Assembly: GCA_019347595.1 (NCBI GenBank) | Contig: JAHWLA010000002.1 | Coordinates: 1-35,343 of the forward strand | Direction of reading: 5' to 3' | Length of the DNA: 35,343 nt | Source: Actinomycetota bacterium | GTDB taxonomy: Bacteria; Actinomycetota; Acidimicrobiia; Acidimicrobiales; JAHWLA01 | Part shown: positions 8,119 through 15,037 of the stretch, piece by piece | Layout of the letters: each line of letters begins with the position of its first letter | Position numbering within the stretch: the stretch's first letter is position 1 | The notes under the pieces: generated by a model | What the model was told of the DNA's origin: nothing | What the model saw: only the letters and a program-made list of their open reading frames with translations | Databases searched by the model: none | Program-made: the position numbers and the translations under genes

Positions 8119-8993
8119 GTGCGGACTGGCCGACGGCCGCCGCCTGGCTGGCTTCCGGGTCCGACAACGACGACGCCCTCGTCGTGGCGGGCATCCCCCT
8201 CCACGAGGGCTCCGTCACGCCGTCGCGGTACGACCTCGCCCCGTCCGCCATCCGCGAACGGCTGGGCCGCCTGTCGACCTTCGCGGCCGACCACGATGTC
8301 GACCTCGCCGACGTCCCCGTTCGTGATCACGGCGACAGCGATCGCCCCCCCGCGCTGGATGCCCCCTTGACCGTCCTGCTGGGAGGCCACAACGGCGTGA
8401 CGTACGAGGCGCTTCACTCGCGCCCCGACCTCCCGCGATGGGGCCTCCTCACGTTGGATGCCCACCACGACGTCCGCGCCTACGACGGCGCACCGGGCAA
8501 CGGGTCGCCGGTGCGCGCCCTCGTCGACGCCGGTCTCCCGGCCGAGCACATCGTCCAGGTCGGCATCCACGGGTTCTGCAACGCACCGGCCCACCGTCGC
8601 TGGTGCGAAGCGCGCGGCATCCGCGTTCTCGGGCCCGCCGAGATCGGACTGGTTCCGCTGGTTCTCGCCGAGCTCGCAGCACGCTGCGACGCCGTCTACG
8701 TCGACATCGACATGGACGTGCTCGACCGGGCCTACGCCCCCGCGTGCCCGGGATCGCGCCCGGGCGGCGTGCGCCCTGCCGAGCTCTTCGCGGCCGCCTT
8801 CGCCGCCGGGGCCCACCCCGCCGTCCGCGCCGTCGACATCGTGGAGGTCGACCCCACCCGCGATGTGGCGTCGGTGACCGTGGACGCCTCCGCTCTCACC
8901 CTGCTCACGGTGGCGGCCGGCTACGGCGACAGGCGTCGGAAATCCGCCGGCCCAGGAGGAATCACGGGAAGCGGGCGAGAACTTGATTCCTAG
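8115..8993 (+). CDS. hutG: Formimidoylglutamase (arginase/agmatinase family)
   Basis: A 292-aa ureohydrolase-fold enzyme expected to hydrolyse formiminoglutamate to glutamate and formamide, the last step of the pathway. Binuclear manganese-site motifs are present: G-G-H-N-G near residue 92, D115-A-H117-H-D119, and D197-I-D199-M-D201. Agmatinase or arginase would share these motifs. The assignment to HutG rests on its coupled position behind hutI. The start ATG at 8115 overlaps the hutI stop by 4 nt. The final residues, about 270-292, are glycine- and charge-rich and look unstructured. Confidence 0.92.
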   Translation: MSADWPTAAAWLASGSDNDDALVVAGIPLHEGSVTPSRYDLAPSAIRERLGRLSTFAADHDVDLADVPVRDHGDSDRPPALDAPLTVLLGGHNGVTYEALHSRPDLPRWGLLTLDAHHDVRAYDGAPGNGSPVRALVDAGLPAEHIVQVGIHGFCNAPAHRRWCEARGIRVLGPAEIGLVPLVLAELAARCDAVYVDIDMDVLDRAYAPACPGSRPGGVRPAELFAAAFAAGAHPAVRAVDIVEVDPTRDVASVTVDASALTLLTVAAGYGDRRRKSAGPGGITGSGRELDS

Positions 8994-8994
8994 T

Positions 8995-9019
8995 CCTACC
9001 CCTCCCGGGGAGGGGTAGG
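8995..9019. promoter_or_regulatory. 25-bp palindromic operator upstream of csoR
   Basis: The arms CCTACCCCTCCC (8995-9006) and GGGAGGGGTAGG (9008-9019) are perfect reverse complements around a single central G. The TACCC...GGGTA pattern resembles operators of CsoR-family repressors, and it ends 11 nt before the csoR start, so autoregulation is likely. There is no run of T after it, which argues against a terminator for hutG. Confidence 0.7.
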
Positions 9020-9030
9020 GTGGAACGCCG

Positions 9031-9384
9031 ATGAAGCCGAACCACCGCACTGCCGTCCTCAACCGGTTGAAAAGCGCCCGGGGGCACCTCGACGCCGTCA
9101 TCCGCATGGTCGACGACGACCAGTACTGCCCGGACGTGATGAAGCAGTTGGCGGCAGTGCAGGGCTCCCTCGAGGGGGCGGGGCGCGTCATCCTGCGGAA
9201 CCACTTGGAGACGTGCGTGGCGGCCGGGATGATGGCCGGGCGCGTGGACGATGTGGTGGACGAGCTGATGAACGTCCTGCGCTTCGACCGGGTCACCGGG
9301 CCGGGCGACGGCGACGGGGGGCGGGGGACAACCGAACCGACGGCACGCGGGGTGGATGCAGAGAGGCAGAACGGATGTCACTGA
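9031..9384 (+). CDS. csoR: CsoR/FrmR-family metal-sensing repressor, Cu(I)-type residues
   Basis: A 117-aa all-helical DUF156 repressor. The copper ligands of CsoR map to C33 (preceded by Y32), H58 and C62, and E78 fits the second-shell glutamate of mycobacterial CsoR (Y35, C36, H61, C65, E81 there). This residue set favours a Cu(I) sensor over FrmR (formaldehyde) or CstR (persulfide). The last 25 residues are glycine-rich and variable. A perfect palindrome sits directly upstream. No copper ATPase or chaperone is in view; the overlapping downstream gene is instead a GntR regulator, which is unusual. Confidence 0.88.
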   Translation: MKPNHRTAVLNRLKSARGHLDAVIRMVDDDQYCPDVMKQLAAVQGSLEGAGRVILRNHLETCVAAGMMAGRVDDVVDELMNVLRFDRVTGPGDGDGGRGTTEPTARGVDAERQNGCH

Positions 9385-10091
9385 TCGAGCGCCGCCCGCT
9401 CGGCGGGCCGACCGGGCGGGCAGGGCTCCGGCTCGACGGGCGAGCCCATCGACTGCTGCGAGAGGAGATCGTGCTGGGAATCCGCTCCCCGGGCGACGTC
9501 GTCGACGAGCGGGCCGTGGCCGACCAGTACGGCGTCCGGCCGGGAGCGGTGCGGTCGGCGTGCAACTCGCTGGCCCGTGACGGCTTGGTGGTCCCGCTGG
9601 CCGAGCATCGCCATGCCGTCGCCGCGCTGGATCCCAAGGAGGTGCACGAGACCTACGAGATGCGCCTGATCGTCGAACCTGCCGCCGCCGGACTCGCCGC
9701 TGAACGGATCGAGGAGCAGACAGCCCGCGAGCTGCGCAGCATCGTGGTGGCCCGGCCGACTGGGCCGGAGCACGGCGACTGCCTGGCGTCGATGAAGGCC
9801 GACCGGTACTTCCACGTCCTCGTCGCAGAGGGTTCGGGAAACGCCCACCTCGTCGAGCTCATCGAGCAGATGTTCGACCGCATGGCACGACTGATCCACC
9901 TGACACTGCACGGCGACACCCGTGAGGATCCGGTGGACGACCACCACGATCTCGTGAACGCCATCCTGGCCGGCGAGCGCCGCAACGCCGAGGAGATCGC
10001 CCGGCACCACGTGAGACGGTCGCGTCGGCGGCTGATCGAGGCCTTGGTGCGGGAGCACGCGGACAACGAAGTGCGCGCCTCACGCTCCTGA
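9375..10091 (+). CDS. GntR-family regulator with FCD domain (second copy type)
   Basis: A 238-aa regulator with an N-terminal winged helix (about residues 18-85: L-L-R-E-E-I-V-L-G-I-R-S-P-G, then R-P-G-A-V-R-S-A) and a C-terminal FCD domain (about 95-225). Metal-site residues of the FCD fold appear intact: the Asp and His in D-R-Y-F-H, the His in D-H-H-D-L, and the His in A-R-H-H-V. Its ATG at 9375 overlaps the csoR stop by 10 nt and GAGAGG lies upstream, so it is co-translated with csoR. It differs clearly in sequence from the GntR protein at 2539-3237. It is a plausible hut regulator, but its ligand and targets are unknown. Confidence 0.88.
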   Translation: MSLIERRPLGGPTGRAGLRLDGRAHRLLREEIVLGIRSPGDVVDERAVADQYGVRPGAVRSACNSLARDGLVVPLAEHRHAVAALDPKEVHETYEMRLIVEPAAAGLAAERIEEQTARELRSIVVARPTGPEHGDCLASMKADRYFHVLVAEGSGNAHLVELIEQMFDRMARLIHLTLHGDTREDPVDDHHDLVNAILAGERRNAEEIARHHVRRSRRRLIEALVREHADNEVRASRS

Positions 10092-10118
10092 GGCGCGCTC
10101 ACGGCCGAACGCCTCAGG
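10087..10118. terminator. Hairpin shared by two convergent gene ends
   Basis: Arms CCTGAGGCG (10087-10095) and CGCCTCAGG (10110-10118) flank a 14-nt loop. The stop codons of the GntR gene (+) and the MarC-like gene (-) lie in opposite arms. It would fold the same way in either transcript, which fits a bidirectional terminator, though no T-run follows. Confidence 0.45.
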
Positions 10119-10743
10119 GCGCTCGGCCACCCGACCACTGTTCGACGGCGCCCACGACGAGCTCGACGGCCACGGCGGCAACGAGGAAGCCCATCACGCG
10201 CGACACGACTTGGATCCCGTTGGGCTTGAGGAGCCGGTTCAGCACCGACGAAAAGCGCAGCACCACGTAGACGAGCAGCACCGACGTCAGCAGCGCAGCC
10301 ACGACGGAGATCCGAGCACCGAGCCCGTCTGACTGGTGCATGAAGACCATGACCGTGGCGATGGCGCCGGGCCCGGCGAGGAGCGGGGTGCCGAGCGGAA
10401 CGAAGGCTCGGTTGCCCACATCGACAGGCGACTCTCCGGGCGCCTCGTCGAACGGCCGCAGCAGCTCGAGCGCAAGCAGGAGGAGGAGAAGCCCGCCCGC
10501 TGCCTGGAGCGCAGGCATGCCGATCCCCAACCCGACGAGAATCGACTCCCCGAAGAAGGCGAACACGCCGGTCACCGCGGCGGCCACCAGTGCGGCTTGC
10601 CACGCCGCGCGCCCCCGCTCACGAGCATCCGAGCCCCGGGTGACGGAAAGGAAGACCGGGATGGTGCCGATGGGGTCCATAAGCACGGTCAGCGAGACGA
10701 CCGCCTTGACGAAGAGGCCGCCGTCGAAGGCCACGTCAGCCAC
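10114..10743 (-). CDS. MarC-family (UPF0056) integral membrane protein
   Basis: A 209-aa protein with about six hydrophobic segments and the family's conserved M-D-P-I-G-T-I-P-V-F near residue 22 and P-L-G-T-P-L-L-A-G-P-G-A-I-A near residue 115. MarC proteins are inner-membrane proteins whose transport role is not established; a link to multiple antibiotic resistance proposed from E. coli has not held up. The start is a GTG at 10743 after a G-rich stretch. It converges on the GntR gene, sharing a hairpin with it. Confidence 0.88.
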   Translation of the reverse strand: MADVAFDGGLFVKAVVSLTVLMDPIGTIPVFLSVTRGSDARERGRAAWQAALVAAAVTGVFAFFGESILVGLGIGMPALQAAGGLLLLLLALELLRPFDEAPGESPVDVGNRAFVPLGTPLLAGPGAIATVMVFMHQSDGLGARISVVAALLTSVLLVYVVLRFSSVLNRLLKPNGIQVVSRVMGFLVAAVAVELVVGAVEQWSGGRAP

Positions 10744-10832
10744 GGGAGCCCCCCGTGGGCTGCGCCTCGGACGGACGGTTGCGCCATAACGGCAACGGGC
10801 GCGCGGTGTTCCGGTCGAGCGTGAAGATCACG

Positions 10833-10844
10833 GTTCAATTGAAC
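10833..10844. promoter_or_regulatory. 12-bp perfect palindrome in the MarC upstream region
   Basis: GTTCAATTGAAC is a perfect palindrome about 90 bp upstream of the MarC-like start, in a locally AT-rich patch. It could be an operator or part of a promoter. The gene-poor stretch 10744-11102 otherwise holds only a possible 50-codon frame and a short GC hairpin (10945-10963). Confidence 0.35.
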
Positions 10845-10987
10845 TGCGCCCGTCTTGTCGGTCTCCGACCGCTGCGCCGCGCCGTTTCGCACAACGCCGC
10901 TGTCTCGCTCGCATCGAGGTAGGCGAAGCACTCGTCGGGATTCACGCCGCCGCCTCGGCGGCGAAACGCAGCCATCGGCTCGGACAT
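10835..10987 (-). CDS. Possible small protein of 50 aa, unrecognised
   Basis: An ATG at 10987 opens a 50-codon frame ending at TGA 10837-10835, inside the palindrome GTTCAATTGAAC. The product would contain N-P-D-E-C-F-A-Y-L-D-A-S-E-T-A and a basic C-terminus (R-R-S-G-R-R-P-T-R-R). There is no clear ribosome site, and I recognise no family. It is listed because it is the only open frame of plausible composition in a 360-bp gap; it may be chance or a decayed gene. Confidence 0.25.
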   Translation of the reverse strand: MSEPMAAFRRRGGGVNPDECFAYLDASETAALCETARRSGRRPTRRAQFN

Positions 10988-11102
10988 CACGTCAGTCGGC
11001 TTGCCGATCGACGGCCGGGGAGAGGAAGGAGGGTCCCCCTACCGACGGGCCGGCGGGCCGGGCGCCGGAATGCACCTCGGCCCCTTCGGGTACGTGTCGG
11101 CC

Positions 11103-11327
11103 ATGCGAACCGTCTTCCATGTCACACCGAACGCCAACGGCTGGGAAGTCCGCCAAGAGGGGTCGGACGCCACCGAGGTCCTCGTCGACGACAAGGACAA
11201 CGCCGTCTCCCACGCCCGCGAGCTCGCCAAGGAGCGGGAGCCGTCCCAGGTGATCATCCACACGCGCGACGGTCGGTTCGAGACGGAGTACACCTACGGC
11301 GACGACCCTCGGGACGTCCCCGGGTGA
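11103..11327 (+). CDS. DUF2188-type small protein
   Basis: A 74-aa protein with the DUF2188 pattern: F-H-V-T-P near the start, G-W-E-V-R, then D-N-A-V-S-H-A-R-E-L-A-K and Q-V-I-I-H-T-R-D-G. Proteins of this domain are small, soluble and of unknown function. I chose the ATG at 11103 (M-R-T-V-F-H-V) because the domain begins there; a longer frame from 11001 adds only low-complexity residues. No strong ribosome site is visible. It ends 7 bp from the end of the convergent E1 gene. Confidence 0.75.
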   Translation: MRTVFHVTPNANGWEVRQEGSDATEVLVDDKDNAVSHARELAKEREPSQVIIHTRDGRFETEYTYGDDPRDVPG

Positions 11328-11334
11328 GGGCGCT

Positions 11335-13479
11335 TCAGTAAGCCAACAGCTCCGCCGCTCCCGCCGCGATGTCGTCGACCTGCGGGAGGACGGCGCTCTC
11401 CAGTGTGGGCTCGTAGGCCACGTGGGTGTCGAGCGCCGTCACCCGTCGCACCGGCGCATCGAGGTCGGCGAAGCATTCATCCGCGATCCACGCTGCCACT
11501 TCCGCGCCGAAGCCGCACGTGAGCACGTCCTCGTGCACCACCAACACCTTGCCCGTGCGCCGCACCGACTCCCCCACCAAATCCTTGTCCCACGGCACGA
11601 TCGTCCGCAGGTCGATCACCTCCACCTCCCCGGCGCCCTCCTCGGCGAGCCGGGCCGCCGCCTGCAACGACTTCTCCACCGTGGCGCCGTAGGTCACGAT
11701 CGTCACATCGCGGCCCGGGCGTCGCACGTCACCGACACCGAACGGCAGCACCCAGTCCGACGGCGGGTACGGGTCGCGGGTGTAGGGCTGGCGCAGCAGG
11801 TGCTTGTGCTCCAGGAACAGCACCGGGTCCTCGTAGCGGAAGGCCGCCCGCAACAACCCGGCGGCATCACGCGCCCGTGACGGGAAGGCGATCAGCAGCC
11901 CGGGCACGTGGGCGAAGATCGACTCGCCGCACTGCGAGTGCCAGATCGCCCCGCCGGTGAGGTAACCACCGATCGGCACCCGCACCACCAGCGGGCACGT
12001 GAACGTACCGGCCGAACGCCAGCGGATGGTGGCCGCCTCGCTCTTGAGCTGCTGCATGGCGGGCCAGACGTAGTCGAAGAACTGGATCTCGGGCGCCGGG
12101 CGCAGGCCGCGGATGGCCTGCCCCACCGCTCGGCCGATGATGTTGGCCTCGGCCAGCGGGGTGTTGTAGCAGCGGGCGATGCCGAAGGTGCGCTGGAGCC
12201 CGTGCGTCGTCCCGAACACGCCGCCCTTGCCCTCGACGTTGGCGAGGACCAGCTCCCGTGCATCGGCCACGTCCTCGCCGAACACCCGGATGCGCTCGTC
12301 GGCCGCCATCTGCTCGTGCAGCGTCCGCTTGATCGCCTCGCCGAAGGCGACGACCTCACCGGCGTCGCCGTCGGTTTCGCCGTCAGCATCGCCGCCGGCG
12401 GGCGGCTCCCCGGGATCGAGGAGCCCCTCGGGGACCACGTACACGTGCTCGGTGACTGTGGCGGGGTCGGGCCGGGGCGCGGCCAGCGCCTCTCGCGCCG
12501 CCTCGGCCACCACTTGGCGCGCCTCGTCGCGGACGGCCGCCGCCTCCTCCTCGGTCAGCACCCCGCCGTGGACCAGGTTGCGCTCCAGCAACAGGATCGG
12601 GTCGTGCTCCGCCTCGTCGGCCAGCTCCTCGGGCGAGCGGTACTTGCTCTGGGTGTCGGCCGCCGAGTGCGAGTACGGCCGCGTGACGGTGGCATGAATG
12701 AGCGCCGGCCCCACGCCCGCCCGCACGTGGGCAATGGCCTTGGCGCCGTTGCGCCGGGCGGTGAAGTAGTCACGCCCGTCGAAGCGGTGGACCGCCAAGC
12801 CGCGGAAGCCGCGGACCAGCTCGGAGACCGGCGCCGGCGACTGGTCCGACGACGGGACGGAAATGGCGAAGCCGTTGTCGGCCACCAGGAACAGCACGGG
12901 CAGGTGCAGGGTGGCCGCCGTGTTCAACGACTCCCAGAACTCGCCCTCCGACGTGGCGCCCTCGCCCAGCGAGACGTACGTCAGCTCGTCGCCGTGGGCC
13001 GAACAGCCCGGGAGGTGCGGCCGGCGGGAGATGTAGCGCGCCGCCTCGGCACACCCCACGGCGGGCAGGCACTGGCTGCCGGTCGGACTCGACTGGGTGA
13101 CGATGTTCAGCCGCTGGGAGCCCCAATGGCTCGGCATCTGCCGGCCCGCCGACGACGGGTCGTCGGCCGAGCCCACCGCCTGCAACAGCACCTCTGTGGG
13201 CGTCACGCCGAGCCCCAGCGCCAGCGCCTGGTCGCGGTAGTACGGGAAGAACCAGTCGTAGCCAGGCCGCAGCGACCGAGCCAGCCCGAGCAGCAGCGCC
13301 TCGTGGCCCGCGCCGGAGATCTGGAAGAACACCTTGGACTGCTTCTGCAGCGCCATCTCCCGGTCGTCGAGCGCCCGCGAGATGCAGGCCAGCCGGAAGT
13401 CCTCGACCAGCTCCTCGTGGGGGAACCCGAACAGCACCCCGCCACCGGAGCGATCGCTCACCGTCGTCGTCGCTGCCAT
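11335..13479 (-). CDS. Fused alpha-beta E1 component of a 2-oxoacid dehydrogenase (branched-chain type)
   Basis: A 714-aa thiamine-diphosphate enzyme in which the alpha subunit (about residues 1-345) and beta subunit (about 375-714) are one chain, joined by a glycine/aspartate-rich linker. The alpha half has the ThDP/Mg motif G-E-G-A-T-S-E-G-E ending in D-N-G-F-A-I-S and the phosphorylation-loop-like Y-S-H-S-A-A-D. The beta half carries the E-D-V-A, P-L-A-E and G-A-I-W-H-S-Q regions of BCKDH/PDH E1 beta. The reaction is decarboxylation of 2-oxo acids and acyl transfer to lipoyl E2; a branched-chain substrate is likely but unproven. The ATG at 13479 has AGGAGG close upstream. No E2 or E3 gene is nearby. 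Confidence 0.9.
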   Translation of the reverse strand: MAATTTVSDRSGGGVLFGFPHEELVEDFRLACISRALDDREMALQKQSKVFFQISGAGHEALLLGLARSLRPGYDWFFPYYRDQALALGLGVTPTEVLLQAVGSADDPSSAGRQMPSHWGSQRLNIVTQSSPTGSQCLPAVGCAEAARYISRRPHLPGCSAHGDELTYVSLGEGATSEGEFWESLNTAATLHLPVLFLVADNGFAISVPSSDQSPAPVSELVRGFRGLAVHRFDGRDYFTARRNGAKAIAHVRAGVGPALIHATVTRPYSHSAADTQSKYRSPEELADEAEHDPILLLERNLVHGGVLTEEEAAAVRDEARQVVAEAAREALAAPRPDPATVTEHVYVVPEGLLDPGEPPAGGDADGETDGDAGEVVAFGEAIKRTLHEQMAADERIRVFGEDVADARELVLANVEGKGGVFGTTHGLQRTFGIARCYNTPLAEANIIGRAVGQAIRGLRPAPEIQFFDYVWPAMQQLKSEAATIRWRSAGTFTCPLVVRVPIGGYLTGGAIWHSQCGESIFAHVPGLLIAFPSRARDAAGLLRAAFRYEDPVLFLEHKHLLRQPYTRDPYPPSDWVLPFGVGDVRRPGRDVTIVTYGATVEKSLQAAARLAEEGAGEVEVIDLRTIVPWDKDLVGESVRRTGKVLVVHEDVLTCGFGAEVAAWIADECFADLDAPVRRVTALDTHVAYEPTLESAVLPQVDDIAAGAAELLAY

Positions 13480-13587
13480 CGACCTCCTCGACTCGCACCG
13501 ACCCGCGCGATCGAAGCGTACCGTCGCCGTCCATCGTTCCCCCGCCACCCCCGATTCGCCACCACCGCCGGCCGACGCCGTCGGGAG

Positions 13588-14346
13588 TCAGCGAAGGGCG
13601 GCCGCCCGGGCCGCTTGCTCGGCGAGCACCCGCAACCGGGCCAGGCTGCGGGCCAACAGCCGCGACACGTGCATCTGGCTGACGTGCATGCGCGTGGCGA
13701 TCTCCGACTGGCTCAGCTCGTCCCAGAAGCGGAGGCGCAGGATCGTCTGCTCGCGCTCGGGGAGACAGTCGAGCAGGGCGGCGACGGTGTCGCGGTCCTC
13801 CAAGTCCTGCAAGCCACGGTCCTCGTGGCCGAGCTCGGACATGTCGGGCGACTCGTCGCTGTCCATGCGGGCGTCGATCGACGTGAGGCGGTAGCTCCGC
13901 CCCAGCTCGATGGCCTCCACGACCGCCTCTTCGGTGAGGTTGGCGTAGCCGGCGATCTCGGGGATGGTGGGCGACCGCCCCAGGTCCTGGTCGAGCGCCT
14001 CGATGGCGCTGCGCACCTCGAGGTACAGCTCCTGGAGGGACCGGGGGACGCGCAGCCGCCAGGTGCTGCGGAAGTGGCGCTTCAGCTCACCGGTGATCGT
14101 CGCCTGGGCGTAGGCGTCGAACGTCGTGCCTCGGTCGGCGTCGAAGCGGTCGATGGCGTGGGCAAGGCCGATGAGCGCCACCTGCACGAGCTCGTCCAGG
14201 GGCTCCCCTCGACCCCGGAACCGGCGGGCCACGGCGCGCGCGAAGGGGGCATGGTCAAGCACCAGTTCCTCTCGGAGACGCGGGTCGCGCGTCGACGAAT
14301 AGCGGTGCAGTTTTTCCGCCGAGATGTGCGCGTCGAACGCCGCCAT
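13588..14346 (-). CDS. RNA polymerase sigma factor, SigB/SigF/SigG type
   Basis: A 252-aa group-3 sigma factor. Region 2 is at about residues 25-95 (L-D-E-L-V-Q-V-A-L-I-G-L, then F-D-A-Y-A). Region 3 is at about 110-165 (G-R-S-P-T-I-P-E-I-A). Region 4 is at about 195-245, with a helix-turn-helix around S-Q-S-E-I-A-T-R-M-H-V-S. This is the layout of stress or developmental sigma factors of Gram-positive bacteria. GGGGAG lies 6 nt before the ATG at 14346. No anti-sigma or anti-anti-sigma gene is adjacent, so its control is not visible here. It diverges from the GNAT gene; the E1 gene follows 108 nt after its stop. Confidence 0.92.
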   Translation of the reverse strand: MAAFDAHISAEKLHRYSSTRDPRLREELVLDHAPFARAVARRFRGRGEPLDELVQVALIGLAHAIDRFDADRGTTFDAYAQATITGELKRHFRSTWRLRVPRSLQELYLEVRSAIEALDQDLGRSPTIPEIAGYANLTEEAVVEAIELGRSYRLTSIDARMDSDESPDMSELGHEDRGLQDLEDRDTVAALLDCLPEREQTILRLRFWDELSQSEIATRMHVSQMHVSRLLARSLARLRVLAEQAARAAALR

Positions 14347-14561
14347 GGGCTACTCCCCGATGGCGATTGTTGCACAGGCGGTCTCGGCGCAAACGCGACG
14401 ATTGCGTCCCGAATCGGTCAGCCTCGGTCCAGCATGTCGTCGCCGGCCGCGCCGCACTCGTCCCGCCACTGTGGACCGACCCTCGGCTATCGCCGCAGGG
14501 GTAGCGGCGACCTGCGCGCGTGCGCCGCTTGCGGCGGGCGGCGCTGGGTACGAACGGTGGC

Positions 14562-14843
14562 ATGGAGGCCGATGTCCGTCACAACCCCGACGAGTCCCGC
14601 TACGAGGTCTTCGTGGGGTCGACGCTGGTCGGCGTGGCCGACTACCGCGTGGTCGACGGGGTCGTGGTGTTCCCCCACACCGAGGTGCACCCGACCATGC
14701 GGGGCCGGGGCCTGGCGGCACGACTCGTGCGGGCCGCGCTCGACGACGTGCGGGAGACGGGACGGGCCGTCGAGGCGCGCTGCTCGTTCGTGGCCGGCTT
14801 CATCGACGACCACCCCGAGTACGCCGACCTCCTGGCTGCCTGA
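14562..14843 (+). CDS. Small GNAT-like N-acetyltransferase (YjdJ type)
   Basis: A 93-aa protein of the short GNAT-like group. It has V-V-V-F-P-H-T-E-V at about residues 40-48, then the acetyl-CoA pyrophosphate loop R-G-R-G-L-A-A-R-L-V and a C-terminal H-P-E-Y. Members are about 90-100 aa and their substrates are mostly unknown. The ATG at 14562 (M-E-A-D-V-R-H) is where the family usually begins; an upstream ATG at 14520 adds an Arg-rich tail that looks non-coding. The stop is immediately followed by a long hairpin. Confidence 0.82.
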   Translation: MEADVRHNPDESRYEVFVGSTLVGVADYRVVDGVVVFPHTEVHPTMRGRGLAARLVRAALDDVRETGRAVEARCSFVAGFIDDHPEYADLLAA

Positions 14844-14844
14844 G

Positions 14845-14898
14845 CCGTTCTGGTCCGCAGATCGCGCGGTATACGGCGCGATCTGCGGACCAGAACGG
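14845..14898. repeat. Long hairpin repeat, copy 1 (possible bidirectional terminator)
   Basis: Two 23-bp arms are perfect reverse complements (14845-14867 and 14876-14898) around 8 nt that include GTATAC. The outer arm carries TTCTGGTCCGCAGATC. It lies between the end of the GNAT gene (+) and the tRNA-Gly (-), which converge. A second copy with the same outer arm is at 19241-19288. Confidence 0.75.
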
Positions 14899-14899
14899 G

Positions 14900-14924
14900 A
14901 AAGGCCGGCCCGGAGGCCGGCTTT
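14900..14924 (-). terminator. Terminator-like hairpin after tRNA-Gly
   Basis: Read on the - strand, GCCGGCC-TCCG-GGCCGGC (14921-14904) is followed by CTTTCCC, just after the encoded CCA end of the tRNA. The stem is strong and the T-run short, so this is a plausible intrinsic terminator. Confidence 0.6.
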
Positions 14925-14926
14925 CC

Positions 14927-15002
14927 TGGAGCGGACGACGGGATTCGAACCCGCGACCCTCACCTTGGCAAGGTGATGCTCTACCAACTGAGCCACGTCC
15001 GC
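14927..15002 (-). tRNA. tRNA-Gly (anticodon GCC)
   Basis: The - strand folds into a full cloverleaf of 76 nt including an encoded CCA. The acceptor stem is GCGGACG/CGTCCGC with discriminator T. The D arm has GCTCAGTTGGTAGAGC. The anticodon stem-loop is TCACC-TTGCCAA-GGTGA with anticodon GCC, and the T arm contains GGTTCGAATCC. The U73 discriminator and C2-G71 pair agree with glycine identity. Confidence 0.97.
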
Positions 15003-15037
15003 AGCGGATGCTCACGATAGCAAACGCAGCGCTCCGC

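Noticed and set aside
8115..8993. Agmatinase or arginase instead of formimidoylglutamase
   Set aside because: The metal motifs are shared by all three, but the 4-nt overlap with hutI and the lack of any arginine or polyamine genes favour HutG.
8995..9019. Palindrome as a rho-independent terminator of the hut operon
   Set aside because: No T-run follows on either strand, and the position and TACCC...GGGTA pattern fit a CsoR operator better.
14845..14898. Hairpin repeats as CRISPR or insertion-sequence ends
   Set aside because: There are only two distant copies with no regular spacers, no transposase, and no target duplication visible.
11908..14976. Open frame of about 1000 codons on the + strand opposite the E1 and sigma-factor genes
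   Set aside because: It lies antisense to two genes with clear catalytic and DNA-binding motifs and even reads through the tRNA region. No domain is visible in it.
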